Shown: positions 45,401 to 56,879 of the stretch, piece by piece
How the letters are laid out: the number at the start of each line of letters is the position of its first letter
Position numbering within the stretch: the stretch's first letter is position 1
Source of the DNA: Dryocosmus kuriphilus
Lineage: Eukaryota; Arthropoda; Insecta; Hymenoptera; Cynipidae
Length of the DNA stretch: 64,000 nucleotides
Direction of reading: 5' to 3'
NCBI GenBank assembly: GCA_038277395.1
Contig: CM076192.1
Location: 12,870,596 to 12,934,595, forward strand
Position numbers and translations under genes: made by a program
The notes under the pieces: generated by a model
What the model saw: only the letters and a program-made list of their open reading frames with translations
The model's database searches: none
What the model was told of the DNA's origin: nothing

Positions 45401-46085
45401 CTGCTTCAGGGAGGGTCTTTCTTTTTAGTAAGATGAACATAAAGAAACACACCCGGTACTTCCCTCTTAGTTGGTAATTTATTTGACTAAGGGAGTGCGG
45501 ATGTTTCCTTTATGTGAAGGTAGCGAACTTCTGTTGCACGTACGGATTTCCTCTCTTTGGAACTCATACTGCGATCTTACTATGCCACTTACACTATATA
45601 CACTGCGTACACTACGCACACTAAATACATTTCCGTACTCTATGTACAGTTGCGCACACTGTGCTAAGACTCACAACCGGACACTAAAACAAAAAAATAA
45701 CTCGGCCAACCAAATGCCACAACAATCGGTCCGCTGCGAGTCACTACGTCTAACGCTGCAGAAGGTTCAAGCCGCCGCTAGCGGTCAAGGTGATGCAGCG
45801 AGCACATAAAACTTAGTTTCTGGACACAGGTGACTATATGCACTGTCTTATTGACTTTTTAACGTGTTATGTACCTATTATCCGCTATCAGGGTGTGCCT
45901 AGCTGTTCAACTCATACCTTACAAAATTTTAGGAAAGTTTTCGAAACTTCGTGATGGTTGAGCGCCCAGTAAAAATTGTCCGATCGAGCTCATTTTTTTT
46001 GGTATGACATCGTGTCGTGACACACAACACAAATATGAACTACCTTTTTGACATTTTGAAAATTTTGTTTTGACCAAGCACCCTA
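42452..46085 (-). mobile_element. Long-TIR DNA transposon with 9-bp TSD, superfamily uncertain
   Basis: The ends TAGGGTGCTTGGTCAAAACA and the exact complement bound 3,634 bases and are flanked by a perfect 9-bp duplication ACACTGTGG (42443-42451 and 46086-46094). The terminal inverted repeats run for about 290 bases (to about 42745 and from about 45800) with only scattered differences. A single multi-exon gene lies on the minus strand between them. Nine-base duplications and long repeats are seen in MULE-type elements; the protein, however, does not show a MULE signature I recognise. Confidence 0.9.
42990..45452 (-). pseudogene. Transposase-like gene of the long-TIR element, multi-exon with frameshifts
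   Basis: Exons on the minus strand: about 45452-45117 (PEAAEEVVREVYRIYVKARL; donor CAG|GTACAT), 45026-44303 (Lys-rich N-terminal part, then SAALDWAKVSNRKATGVIAA and LYWDGKILEDF), 44230-43983 (GFDTTAVNSGRHSGVC, then ACRHHIYEIVLKAVY; donor CAG|GTACAC), about 43928-43340 (contains VYLKQWYATPFAPQAPRNDL and ADFATRN), and 43231-42990 (VVNDVAGRGVALL to KYLVPNNL, stop). Introns are short with GT..AG ends. Shifts occur in an A run near 44710, near 44340 and near 43850. The acidic residues in LYWDGK, GFDTT and the C-x-H-H motif resemble an RNase H-fold transposase. I recall similar uncharacterised proteins in aphids and cnidarians but know no family name. Confidence 0.65.
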
Positions 46086-46094
46086 ACACTGTGG

Positions 46095-46850
46095 TCATGC
46101 CAGGCCTGGCACGAGGATGGCACCAGTAACAACAGAAAGTGAAAGCGAGCAGGGTTAGCCCAACGTAAGAGCCTTGGATCAGCGTTATGTGATGGGCCTT
46201 GACTCGGCGTCGCAGGTTCATATCGTTGATTTGCTTTTCCAAGTCTTCCAGGGACCTTTCGTTGGCGAGAAAGGCTTCATCCTTGCTGGAGCCATTGTCT
46301 GGGTACTGTTCATCCTTCTCGTCATTTGTAGTAGGCTCGCCGTATCCCTTCAAAAGTGGCGACAGTTCGGCCAAATTGAGATGGAAGAGAGGCTCATAAA
46401 TTACCTTCACTGATCCGGTTCTGCTTGCCATTTCGTAGAACGTTTTATCGTGCGTCTTGAGGCGACACCCAGGTGCGATCTGCATCAGGCCGATTCCTTT
46501 CAAGTCGATTAAGGTCTTAGTTTGTTTGGGGTACCTTAGTTCGTCGGACAGGGGCTCAGCTAAGGAGTAGAGCCATCCATTCAATGAGGCAATGGAGACC
46601 CATTCCGACTCCTTACTGTAGTCACTCGGACGTTGCACCTCCGGAGAGCTATTGTTGAAGGGTTCAGCAGCAGCTCGCTTTCGCACGTCTGATGGTTAGC
46701 ATTTTCGTTAACAGGTGAGTTCTCGTCACAGATCTTATAATAGGGGGTCCTTTTGCAGGACTCTATGCGTTGACTCTTCAGCAGAGTATAGGTGCGTTGG
46801 GATTCTCCGATGACAATGTGTGTTGCGTCGCAACACTTATTATATATACA
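46095..46850 (-). pseudogene. Gypsy env, C-terminal ectodomain and transmembrane segment
   Basis: This minus-strand stretch lies between the BEL insertion and the 9-bp duplication. It starts with a Cys-rich part in one frame (to about 46690) and continues in another frame with EWVSIASLNGWLYSL and IGLMQIAPGCRLKT, typical of the membrane-proximal part of errantivirus F-like envelope proteins. A hydrophobic helix (GSYVGLTLLAFTFCCYWC) follows as membrane anchor. The frame change near 46680 shows the gene was dead or decayed even apart from the two insertions. Confidence 0.7.
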
Positions 46851-46851
46851 T

Positions 46852-47503
46852 CTTCATTAATTTATACATTTAATTTAATCGGCGCCTGCGTGCGCAGCGG
46901 ATGTATGTCTGTGTGTGCATTTGTGCAGGGCGCTAGGGCCCGGAAACCTAGCGCGGTGGCAGCACTTACCGGTGCTGCGCCGCTTGAGCCAAGCATGGCG
47001 GTTCTTGCCGGCTTAGCCGGCAGTAGTCGACTGCTTGGTCCAGCGTGCGGGGATCCCTCGCGCCTTTCCCGTTTTCTCGTGTTAACGGCTTTCTTGCGCA
47101 ATGTGCAAGACTATCAAATTCAGCGAATTTGATAACGAACTTTCCCACTAACGTCGCTTTTTCTTTCGCTTCAGTGTGTGACAAGTGAGCGCGAGAGTGA
47201 TAAAAACTGTGTGTGAGTGATTGGCACGAGCGTGCATGGCAACGGCCATTGTGCTTCGTGACGTCTCTTTCGCGCCTTCTATATCAGTGTAAACTAAACA
47301 TTTCCTCGGTTTTGACAATAAAAGGGGTTTTTGTGCCTTTACGGCTTTTTCCATATAAAAGGTGTAAACTCATTTTTACCTTAATCCATCATTTATCAGA
47401 ATTTAGAATTAATCATCAGCATTAAAAAATTCAACAGCACAAATATCTACAACTAATTAACAAGGCCATTTATTCCGCCAAATAAATAGGTCAAGTTTTT
47501 TCA
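46852..47503 (+). mobile_element. BEL/Pao 5' LTR, 652 bp
   Basis: Starts CTTCATTAATTTATACATTT and ends TTTTTTCA directly before a tRNA-primer-like site. It matches 52711-53362 at the same length with about 20 substitutions by eye (about 3 percent). It contains a CCATATAAAAGG TATA-like motif (47352) and AATAAA (47482). Both LTRs contain small frames on either strand that are not genes. The first bases differ from the 3' copy (CAT versus TGA before CTTC), so the exact start is uncertain by about three bases. Confidence 0.9.
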
Positions 47504-47521
47504 TGGTGCCTCCTGTGAGGT
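47504..47521 (+). other. Primer binding site of the BEL element
   Basis: TGGTGCCTCCTGTGAGGT begins right after the CA end of the 5' LTR. The TGG start and position fit a tRNA 3'-end complement; the tRNA species was not determined. Confidence 0.6.
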
Positions 47522-48292
47522 AGAAGTTCTACCTCTTTTTCCTTCTTTGTTTGTCGTTCGCCGAAAAGTGACGTCACGCGAGCGCAATTGTGAGTGTGTG
47601 TGTGCGTTAGAGAATAAGAAAACGCGCGCGAACGTGGTGCAACGTGCCACCATCTTGTCTCCCTTCCCGCCCGCCCATACTACGCTCCAACTGTGTCAAC
47701 GGCGGAACGCACGTGTAGCAGCGCCAAGCAGCATTGCCATTGCTTCCGACCAGGGGAATTCACACGCATGGCCATCAACATCGCTTCGGCGAATTTACAG
47801 ATAAGTTCTTTCTTCCTTCGCTTGCATAAATACACGCTTGCATAAATACACGCTTGCATGATTCTTCACATTGTGCTATTGTATGGCAATTAGAGTCACG
47901 TTAAATCAAGCGTTATTTATTAGCGAGCTGATAATGATAATATTTACCACTCAAATATGCGTTATATTTATTCTCAGGTCTTTATTATGTTCGTTAATTA
48001 GAATATAAATTTCGTTCAATCAAAATTAAAAATTGAATTGCTTTCGTATTCAGTAGATTTGATTACGCTTATCATTTCAATATTTTTTATTTTTAGTTTT
48101 TTTTTGAAAATCCAGTCCAGTAAAATTCGATTTGCAATTTGTTAATTTCAATTAAATTCAATTGTTGATTCGCGATTCAAGCGTCATTCAGCTTCAGAGA
48201 ACCTTGTCTTACTTTCAAGTTGAATTCATTTTGAATTTTCAAATCAATCGTAATCACATTTAGCTACACTTATATCAATTAATTGTTTGAAA
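47522..48292 (+). other. BEL leader region
   Basis: Non-coding leader between primer site and gag start. It contains three tandem copies of a 17-base word (ACACGCTTGCATAAAT type) at 47820-47858. No supported gene; the 85-codon frame at 47547-47804 has no domain. Confidence 0.5.
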
Positions 48293-48590
48293 ATGGCTAA
48301 TGAAGCTGAACAGCGCAAGACGCGCATTGAACGAAAGTTCACTCTTTGGAAAGAGCGATTAAATCGCTTGACGCGTACTTGAAAGAAGTATCGCCGGATG
48401 CAGTAAACGCAGAGTTGCGATTAAATAGCATTACTGCTCACCCTTTACCTTGTTCTAGCGAGAAAAGGTGCAAAAAGTGCCAAAGGGACCATCATACCCT
48501 CCTTTATACTGACAAGAAATCTAAAGGTTCCGAAACACAAATTTCTCAGCCCGCTAAAGAAGCTACGTCTTCTGGGGCATCAAAAAAATG
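48293..48590 (+). pseudogene. BEL gag remnant with CCHC-like finger
   Basis: ATG 48293 opens 27 codons (MANEAEQRKTRIERKFTLWK) and then stops; the overlapping frame from 48346 continues with CKKCQRDHHTLLY, the C-x-x-C..H-H-T-L-L motif usual near the end of BEL/Pao gag. A normal gag is several hundred residues, so the capsid part has been deleted and the remaining ends joined out of frame. The tail is Lys- and Ser-rich. Confidence 0.65.
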
Positions 48591-48645
48591 ACTAGTCTCC
48601 TGTCAATCATATGCTTCCCACGCGTATCTCTCAGATTCCCAACTC

Positions 48646-50808
48646 ATGACTACCGCAGTTTTGAGCTTTCAGTCTAACCAAGGAAACTGTCTCATATCAC
48701 GTTCATTACTAGATTCTTGTTCAAATGCAAACTTAATGACTCAAGCTTTTCTTAATCGCTTAAAATTACCAACTAAACAATGTTTTGTAAACATCGGAGC
48801 AGTTGACGATGCGAGCACTGTTTCGGAAAAGTATACTAAAGCCATTTTTTATTCCACCTACAATAATACTAAACATCAATTGAACTTTTTGATCGTACCT
48901 AAAATTGCAGATAAAGTGCCTAATGAGACATTTCCTCGAGAAAAATTTAACATCCCTAAAAATATCAAGTTAGCCGATCCTAAATTCCATATGCCTAGGT
49001 CTATTGATGTTTTATTAGCTTCAGGGCCCACAATGTCATCGCTTGCGATAGGTCAAATTAAAGTAAATAACGAGAAATCCCAAATCACCCTTCAGAAAAC
49101 ATCCTTTGGTTGGGTAGAAGCCGGAGGATTAATAGCAAGCGGTGTTCCTAACACCGTAAAATTAGATCAGCTTCTTGAACGATTCATGGCTGTCGAGGAC
49201 TTTGACTATCGACCAGTCAAGGCTCACGACGATGTGATATGTGAAGAACATTACGTCAAAAATACAACTCGCGATAGTTCAGGCCGCTATACTGTTCGTT
49301 TACCTTTCCGACCTGGTAACTTCGAATTAGGCTCGTCGAAGAAGCAAGCGTTGCATCAAATCTATGCTTTAGAAAAGAAATTCAAGGCTAATCCCGTCTT
49401 TCAAGCTGAATATGAAAAGGAGATGAACGGATATATCGAGTTAGGCCACATGACGTTTTGCGAAAACGACAACGAGGATCGATATTATATATCTCACCAT
49501 GCGGTTGTCAAGGAAACAAGCGATACCTATAAGCATAGGGTAGTGTATAACGCATCCGCGAAATCTTCTACCGGCATTTCAGTGAACGACGTTTTGCCAA
49601 CCGGTCCCACTATTCAAAAACCTCTACACCACCAACTTTTGAGTTTCCGTTCTCATATTTTCGTTATAACCGCAGATATAGAAAAAATGTATCGGCAAGT
49701 TTGAGTTCATCCCGATGACAGAAAATGCCAAAAAATCTTCTGGTATCACGAAGGCAAGGTTAAGACCTTTACGTTGAATACAGTTACTTTCGGGGTCAGA
49801 TGCGCCCCCTTTTTAGCAATTCGTATTCTTCATCAGCTCAACAAGGACGAGGAACTCAATTTTCCCCGAGCTTCTCTACTTCTCCGTCGCGACTTCTACG
49901 TCGACGACTTTCTTTCAGGTGCTGACACACAAGACATCATGGCGATTCGCGACAAAATGATAACACTCCTAAGTCGTGGAGGTTTTGTCATTCGAAAATG
50001 TTCATCCAACCATCCGTCCGCTTTAGAGAATATCGATAAAAGAATTTTCGATTTAGATTGCGGAATTCAAGGGAATCCAGTCAAGAAAACTCTCGGAGTT
50101 GTCTGGGACTCTCAACGTGATATTTTCACTTATTCTGTAAATCCGCAAAATTCTCACTCTACCTCTACTAAGAGAAAACTTTTATCGCAAGTAGCGAAGG
50201 TTTTCGATCCCTTAGGTTTGGTAGGTCCTTTGACTCTTTCCACTAAAACTTTGATTCAAGAATGTTGGCGAGCAAAGATTACTTGGGATGAGTCATTGCC
50301 TCAAGACATTCACACGAAATGGATCGCGGTAGCTGATCAACTTCCACGATTAAAGGAAATTGCATTTCCTAGATATTTAGGATGCAAAGACCCCATTTCC
50401 TTCGAAATACATGGTTTTTGTGATGCGTCTATGTATGGATACGGCGCGTGTTTATTCATTCGTTCAAGCGATTCATTAGGGAACGTTACTATAAGGTTAG
50501 CTTGTAGTAAATCCAAGGTCGCTTCCTTAAGTCATCACACGATACCCCGTCTAGAACTAGCTGGCGCTACACTTTTAAAAAGATTGTACGTCGTGTCTAA
50601 GGATCAGTTGGTTTCTCCTGTCGAACGGACAACGTTAATAAAACAATTGCCGACAAAATGGCTCCTAGGTGAAAAAGCTAAGAAAGAACAATCTCGGCTG
50701 TCAAAAATGCATATTACATTCTACAATAATATAGAGTCTAAAATTCGTAGTTTTAGAGTAAAATTGAAACTGCATGGTGCTATATATATATATATACCAT
50801 GGTGCTAG
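48646..50808 (+). pseudogene. BEL pol: protease, reverse transcriptase, RNase H (in-frame TGA, damaged RNase H)
   Basis: An aspartic protease motif (SLLDSCSNANLMT, about residue 23; C where Gly or Ala is usual) is followed by the BEL-type connection and the reverse transcriptase. FVITADIEKMYRQV carries the first catalytic Asp, and FYVDDFLSG, with the intact YVDD box, lies about 60 residues after a TGA stop at 49702-49704. The frame is the same before and after the stop, so only this codon interrupts it. RNase H begins with HGFCDASMYGYGACLF (Asp) and SHHTIPRLELAGA (Glu) but then diverges into unrelated sequence with an (AT)n run near 50780. The domain is therefore broken. Confidence 0.85.
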
Positions 50809-50829
50809 ATACTCACTCTCAAGTAGATC

Positions 50830-52270
50830 ACGAAAAGGGATTCGTTATCTTACACCTGCCGAAATAGCTCATGCCGAACTTCTCATTCTTCGTTTAATAC
50901 AACGCGAAAATTTTAGCACCGATTAAAGCTGCTTGATACCGCTCGAACTAAAAATCCGGGTAAACTTAAAGGCTCTTTCAGGGGTCAAACTAAGTTCGAC
51001 GAACTTAACCCTTTCATTGATGATGACGGTTTAATTCGAGTAGGTGGTCGTTTAAAACAATCTGATTTGCTTTTCAATCAGAAACATCCAGTGTTACTGC
51101 TAAGTAATCACCACGTTTCCGACCTCATAATTCGCGATGCGCATCACCGAAATCTTCGCGGTGGAGTACAATCCACTCTCTACGCCATACGCGAGAGATT
51201 CTGGATCCTCAACGGAAGAAACCAGATTAGGCACGTTTTACGTCGATGCGTTCCTTGCATTCGACAAAGGCCAAAATTCCCGCATGCAAAAATGGCTGAT
51301 CTGCCAGAACCCAGGGTTGTTACGTTACTTGCATTCATCAACACTGGAGTCGATTTCTTTGGTCCGATTATTATTAAGGAAAAAAAGGAGCGCAATCGAA
51401 GCTTCATCAAGTCTTACGGGTGCGTTTTTGTATGTCCAGCCACCAAAGCCGTTCACATCGAAGTAGCTTCCGATCTTTCTACCGATGAGTTTCTGACGTG
51501 TTTTCGTAGATTTACTAGTATACGCGGCAAACCGCAACAAATGTCTCCGATAACGGGACTAATTTTATAGGAGCTAGCAACGAACTTCAAAAAATCTATG
51601 ATTTGCACGCGACGCAAGACTTCAAAGATACCATCCAAGATTACGTCGCGTCAGAACGGATCGAATGGCATTTTAATCCAGCTCTCTCTCCGCAATTCGG
51701 CGGACTGTGGGAGGCCGCGGTTAAGAGCTTCAAACACCATCTCACTCGTGTCATGAAAGATCGAAAGCTCACATACGAACAGTTAGACACTCTGCTAAAG
51801 GAGATCGCGGCTATTTTAAATTCTCGGCCTTTGTACGCTATCTCTGCGGATCCTAACGATTCGCTAGCTGTAACGCCCGCTCATATCCTAATTGGCCGCC
51901 CATTCAATTTCTTACTCGAACAAAACTTTGTTTCAGTTCCAGATAATCGTCTAACTATCTATCAAGTCATCACCAAGGCCAGGCAGGATTTTTGGAGCAA
52001 GTGGCACAAGGAATACTTACACGAACTTCAAACGAGACAAAAATGGTTGACTTCCTCCGCTACTTTGACACCTGTACTGTGGTCGTGTCCATGGAGGACA
52101 ATTCCGCATGCGCAAGATGGCCGCTGGGTGTCGTCGTGAAGGTTCACCCTGGGAGCGATGGCATTGCTCGAGTAGCATCTGTGAAGATGGCTTCAGGGAT
52201 CTACAAACGGAACATCACTCGGCTCTGCGTGTTGCCTTTAGCTCAGGAAAGTGCCCCCCCGCCAGAATCT
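50830..52270 (+). pseudogene. BEL integrase, frameshifted
   Basis: After the pol break, a connecting region with GLIRVGGRLKQSDLLF leads into the integrase zinc finger (DAHHRNLRGG..CVPCIRQR). NTGVDFFGP provides the first catalytic Asp. A one-base shift near 51545 separates the second Asp motif (SDNGTNF) from it. GLWEAAVKSFKHHL provides the Glu, and the C-terminal part ends with MASGIYKRNITRLCVLPL in another frame (shift near 52030). The integrase would insert the element cDNA, but this copy cannot make it in one piece. Order protease-RT-RNase H-integrase fits BEL/Pao. Confidence 0.85.
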
Positions 52271-52710
52271 CAACTCCCTCCCAAGGAACGTTAAAACGCC
52301 CTAGATGTGTGCGCTACATTTGCCCTAAACGAGTCGAACTATGTCGTATTATGGAAGTGCGATTGTAAGCCTGTTCCCAGAATGGTGGAACTCAGAGAGT
52401 TCTACAGCCAGAAGCTCAGGAGGGTGACCCCTGATGACGCGATGCCTAGGTCGGTTACTAGGTTCCCGACCTACGTTGAGATTCTGACCTAACTTAGATA
52501 GGGTCGCACTCATGAAAAGGTGATGTGTCTTGAACTATGGCTTTGATGGCCACATCTAGGTTAAGCGTTGTTCACTCTAAACCAGTTGTTCTTGTTATGT
52601 TCGAGTTACGCTGTGCGCTATAGTTAGATAAGTACGGAGCAAATTCGCTTTATCATTCAGGTTGTGACGTCGGTGCCAATCAATGGAGCAGTCCCTCAAA
52701 CGGAAACTGA
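52271..52710 (+). other. BEL 3' internal region
   Basis: Between integrase and the 3' LTR. A 61-codon frame at 52307-52492 has no recognised domain. A weak purine-rich stretch (AAACGGAAACTGA) immediately precedes the LTR. Confidence 0.4.
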
Positions 52711-53362
52711 CTTCATTAATTTATACATTTAATTTAATCGGCGCCTGCGTGCGCAGCGGATGTATGCCTGTGTGTGCATTTGTGCAGGGCGCTAGGGCCC
52801 GGAAACCTAGCGCGGTGGCAGCACTTACCGGTGCTGCGCCGCTTGAGCCAAGCATGGCGCTTCTTGCCGGCTTAGCCGGCAGTAGTCGACTACTTGGTCC
52901 AGCGTGCGGGGATCCCTCGCGCCTTTCCCGTTTTCTCGTGTTAACGGCTTTCTTGTGCAACATGCAAGACTATCAAATTCAACGAATTTGATAACGAACT
53001 TTCCCACTGACGTGGCTTTTTCTTTCGCTTCAGTGTGTGACAAGTGAGCGCGAGAGTGATAAAAACTGTGTGTGAGTGATTGGCACGAGCGTGCATGGCA
53101 ACGGCCATTGTGCTCTGTGGCATCTCTTTCGCGCCTTCTATATCAGTGCAAACTAAACATTTCCTCGGTTTTGACAATAAAAGGGTTTTTTCTGCCTTCA
53201 CGGCTTTTTCCCTATAAAAGGTGTAAACTCATTTTTACCTTAATCCATCATTTATCAGAATTTAGAATTAATCATCAGCATTAAAAAATTCAACAACACA
53301 AATATCTACAACTAATTAACAAGGCCATTTATTCCGCCAAATAAATAGGTCAAGATTTTTCA
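52711..53362 (+). mobile_element. BEL/Pao 3' LTR, 652 bp
   Basis: Direct repeat of 46852-47503, same length and ends, about 20 substitutions. After its CA end the minus-strand Gypsy env resumes. No clear 5-bp target duplication could be read next to the LTRs, perhaps because of later changes (the left flank is a (TA)n-like run). Confidence 0.9.
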
Positions 53363-54465
53363 ATGTGGGAAAACCTTGGTAGGATGTAGGCGCTCCCGGA
53401 CCTGTTTCCCAGTGCCGACTGGAACACTGGTACTGGGTGTAACTGGTATACCAGGTAGTAGGATCATTCCAGTAGTGGAATGTCCACCAGTATGCTTCAT
53501 ATTTCCTTTCTGTAAATGGCTCTGACGGTGACTATGTTGGATAACTCTTCGAGATCTACCTGTGGTCGTGGAATAGGGAACTCGACCCTAGGATGATGGT
53601 CCTGGATATCCCGATAGACGGGTTCCAGTTTTTCAAACGTCAAGAGTGAGAGGTGCATCCTTCCTTGACGGGATGTGTGAATAACCTCCAGGATGCGATG
53701 GGCAGCACCGATATAGTTGTCGTCGCTAGAATCTACTGCTTTGAGCACGCGAGTCATCGCTTCAGCATGCTTAGTTTCTGCAGCTGCTTGCGTAAGATTT
53801 TCCAATCTCAAGTTGGCCTGAGACAGCTGTCCTTCATGTCGGATTAGTCTTTTACTATTGTTCCTTGAAAGCTCGTGCATTTCTTCCAGCTGGGCTCTTA
53901 CTATGTGGGTTTGTTGGACAACCAGGTATGAGAGGTTGGCTTGAGCTCGATTGAGTTCATCGATCTCGGTATCTAGGGTCTTCTCGTCATTGTAGGTCAT
54001 CAGACCGGCTATGGGCCCAATGATTCCTCCCAAGATTCGCAATAATGGTTGTGCTCGTCGGCTCTTCATCCCTATCGGTAAGCTAGGGAGAATTGCTCTC
54101 TTGGTGCGCTCCTTCATCTCTGTGGCATGCCTGGATACCTCCTTATTCAGGCCTTCGGCTACTAGGAATTTAGCATCGCGACCGTAATCGGTAATCGTTT
54201 GTAGGCAGGATAGTCCAAATCCAGGTAGACACAGATCAAGCAGGTGCTGGAATCGTTGTTGGTATGATTCTAAAGGTTCCTGGATTCTCTGTAGGTCCAA
54301 GAACACAGTGACTCTACATGTCCCAGCGACTCGTCTCATTGGTCCCAAATGCTCATAGTACACCCCTGTACTAGCCTTGAGAGGCATGTCCCTATATGAA
54401 GTGGAATCGGAACCTTCCGAAGCGGCAAGGGGAAGCAGGAGGATCAAGGACCATAGACTCACCAT
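53363..54465 (-). pseudogene. Gypsy env, N-terminal part (F-like envelope glycoprotein)
   Basis: Starts at ATG 54465 with a signal peptide (MVSLWSLILLLPLAASEG). Residues 119-123 (ERTKR) form a furin-type cleavage site, followed by a hydrophobic segment, then ILGGIIGPIAGLMTYND and a long helical region with TEIDELN and similar heptads. This is the layout of baculovirus-F-like envelope proteins in insect errantiviruses, which mediate membrane fusion. The frame of 322 codons ends at 53497. Recognisable sequence continues in a shifted frame with a stop until the BEL element interrupts it at 53362. The remaining parts lie at 46850-46095 and 42442-42318. The gene is not functional here. Confidence 0.8.
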
Positions 54466-54674
54466 CTTCTACCTAGAAAGAGCACGAGTTAAATTTTCTC
54501 TTCGTGAATAAAAGGAAGTCCAAGACAGAATAGACCCCCGATTACTAATGAATGTGTGATGTAGTTAAATACCTTAATAATTCGCGCCCTTGATTGTTGA
54601 TCATAGGCCAGGGCAAGAACACTTGAAAGAAAAAAGGGGCATATTCTGTCTTTATATTCTTCCTCAAGGTTCAT
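54466..54674 (-). other. Spacer between integrase and env of the Gypsy element
   Basis: About 210 bases. A short frame (54674-54489) runs through it without a recognised domain. A spliced env transcript would need an acceptor here, but none can be fixed. Confidence 0.3.
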
Positions 54675-56093
54675 TTAAGAATAACAGTGGACGATCCTAA
54701 TCTTATCTTTGTGCTTGGCGAACCGATCGTCGGTTTCAGTTTCGAGAATCACATTATTATTTTCCGTGAACCCGACCATCGTATAGATTCCTGTGGCTCT
54801 ACTGTCGAATTTACCATCCCTGACTTCCTTGAAAACGTAAGCTTGGTCTCCTACCTTTCCATTTAAGGGCCGGGCTTTGCGATCGAAGTGTTCTTTGGAA
54901 TTTGTTTTCGCCTTGACCAGATTTTTGGCTGCGATCTTTTGGATTTCCGATATCCTTACTATTAGATCGCGCAGATAGGAACCATAAGTTTCAAGGTCTT
55001 CGCCTTGAGGGAAGGAACTCGGGGTTCGTGCCACTTGGCCAAACACCAATTCATAGGGCGTAAAATTAGTCGCTTCGTGTACTGACGTATTATAGGCGAA
55101 CATGGCGAAAGGGAGTAATCGGTCCCAATCGTCATAATTGTTGGCGTAATGCTTAATGTAATCCGTCAGGACTATATCACTTCTTTCTAGCGCCCCATTG
55201 GTTTGAGATCGATAACTGGAAGTTGTAAGTTGCTTCACCCGAAACAGTCTCTCCAGGTGCTTCCTATGTTTACTTACAAAGCTTCCTCCTCTATCGACCA
55301 AGATATGTCGAGGGGCAGCGTATTGGGAAAATAGGGTTTTCCCACTGTATCGAGGGACACCGTTTTGAAGGGTTCGGCCGGGGTGTCGGTTATGAGCATA
55401 GGTTTCCGAGTCCTAGCCCGAAATAGTTTTTGTTCTAAACAGCTTCGGCAACTGTGGATGAAACTACTGATTTGGTCCCATAGCCCAGTCGAGGAGTATC
55501 TCTCTCTGATGTGGTGATATGTCTTGATCACGCCCTTGTGACCGCCAGATAGACTGCCGTGGTGTTCAGCTATAATCTCCTGCCTCGATTCGGGAGGAGA
55601 CACTTCTACCTTTCTGTGACAAAGAGCGACAGTTATACCACTACCCTGGAAAACTGTCATTAGTAGCTCCGTCATTTTATTTTGGGGTGTTTCCCTAAGG
55701 CGTATCCGGAGTTGGCCATTCGGCAGCACGTTTGATCGTTTTGCTTTAAAGCGATACGAAGGCGGTTCATTCCGGTGGCTACGTCCTTTCAGTCGATATT
55801 GTCTACGTGTCGTTTTTTTACCACGACAGAGTAGGTACGGTGTCGACCGTGAGGAATAATCACGATTTGTCCCTTCTTGAGCCTGCGTTCCCATAGGTCT
55901 TGAGTATCAAGACGCTCGGTAGCAACGAGGAGTTTGATGATGGGGTTCGTTGGTTCGCAATCCTCTGAAATAAAGTGAGTGAGTAAGTATTGGGTCCCTT
56001 TTCACTAAGGTTATCCAATTTTGACTTTATTTCCATGGGCGTTTCAATGTATGCCTCGGTACTCGAGGAATCATCGATGTAGGGTGGATCCAC
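54675..56093 (-). pseudogene. Gypsy integrase with internal deletion and frameshifts
   Basis: The zinc finger is clear (AEHHGSLSGGHKGV..CRSCLEQK), followed by VSLDTVGK with the first catalytic Asp. The second motif, VDRGGSF, lies only about 20 residues further on, where the family usually has about 55-60, and in another frame: an internal deletion near 55300 removed the middle of the core. QTNGALERS supplies the Glu, and FAYNTSVHEATNFTPYELVF is the usual end of the core. The C-terminal part includes a G-D-x-x-Y/V segment (NGKVGDQAYVFKEV). The 77-codon frame at 56093-55860 precedes the zinc finger. The protein ends at 54675. Confidence 0.82.
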
Positions 56094-56098
56094 GTTGA

Positions 56099-56879
56099 CT
56101 AAGGAAGAGGAGAGTAGAAGGTTCCTCCGGTTTGTAGCTTTCGTGGATTCAACCCTGATTTTCTATTGAACAAGTTTTCCTCTCCCTTAGGGTTCAGCTT
56201 CATATTGGTGTTCACGAACGGTGTGGATCCGGCGCCTGGTGCCATTGCAGAAGCTAGAGTAGGGCACAGAGTTCTTGTTTGTTGGTTTCGTCCTACATTC
56301 GGGTACCCTGAGACGAGATCTGCTTCTTCAGGTGGTGGGTCCTTAAATCGGACGGTACTTCTCCTTACTACACCGGACTTTTTCGTGTGGGAGGAGAGTA
56401 ACTGTTCGGCTTTTTCGACGGGGTGACCTAGCGGCCACATGTGGAGTGGTTTCTGTTATCTCCAATTCTGAATCTTTATAAACTCTCTGGACGGCCTGCT
56501 TTTCGTAGGTTTCCAGAAAGCTTTTTACTCTCTCTGCGAAAGCATCATCGTCGTATTTGCCACATGGGTCAAGGAGCTATAATTCTTTAAGTAGTATCTC
56601 GTCCTGTTCTCCTTCGGAGACGTAGGTGCACGGAATTTGGTGACTATCCCCTAATCCTTCGTGATCCCGACTCAGTGATGTTTGGGCGTCGAATTGTGCG
56701 AAGGATTTTTGAAGGTCTTCCTTAAAACTTGACCTGGAATGCGGTAACGGTTGGTCCGACGTTTCGTTGGCATCGTCATCTTCCTCGCTTCTTGTAATTG
56801 TGAGGTGTACTCTGATTACTATCGACTCTGGAAGTAGGTAGGTCCGGCTCACCCCTTTCGATAGTAGTAGAGCCTTCAA
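56099..56879 (-). other. Linker between RNase H1-like domain and integrase, unknown
   Basis: Minus-strand frames of 100 and 113 codons (56879-56577, 56440-56099) rich in Ser, Glu, Asp and Pro show no recognised domain. They probably belong to one pol linker broken by frameshifts. Confidence 0.4.

Noticed and set aside
46862..47184. Frames on both strands within the BEL LTR, repeated at 52721-53043
   Set aside because: Duplicated only because the LTR is duplicated; no domain.
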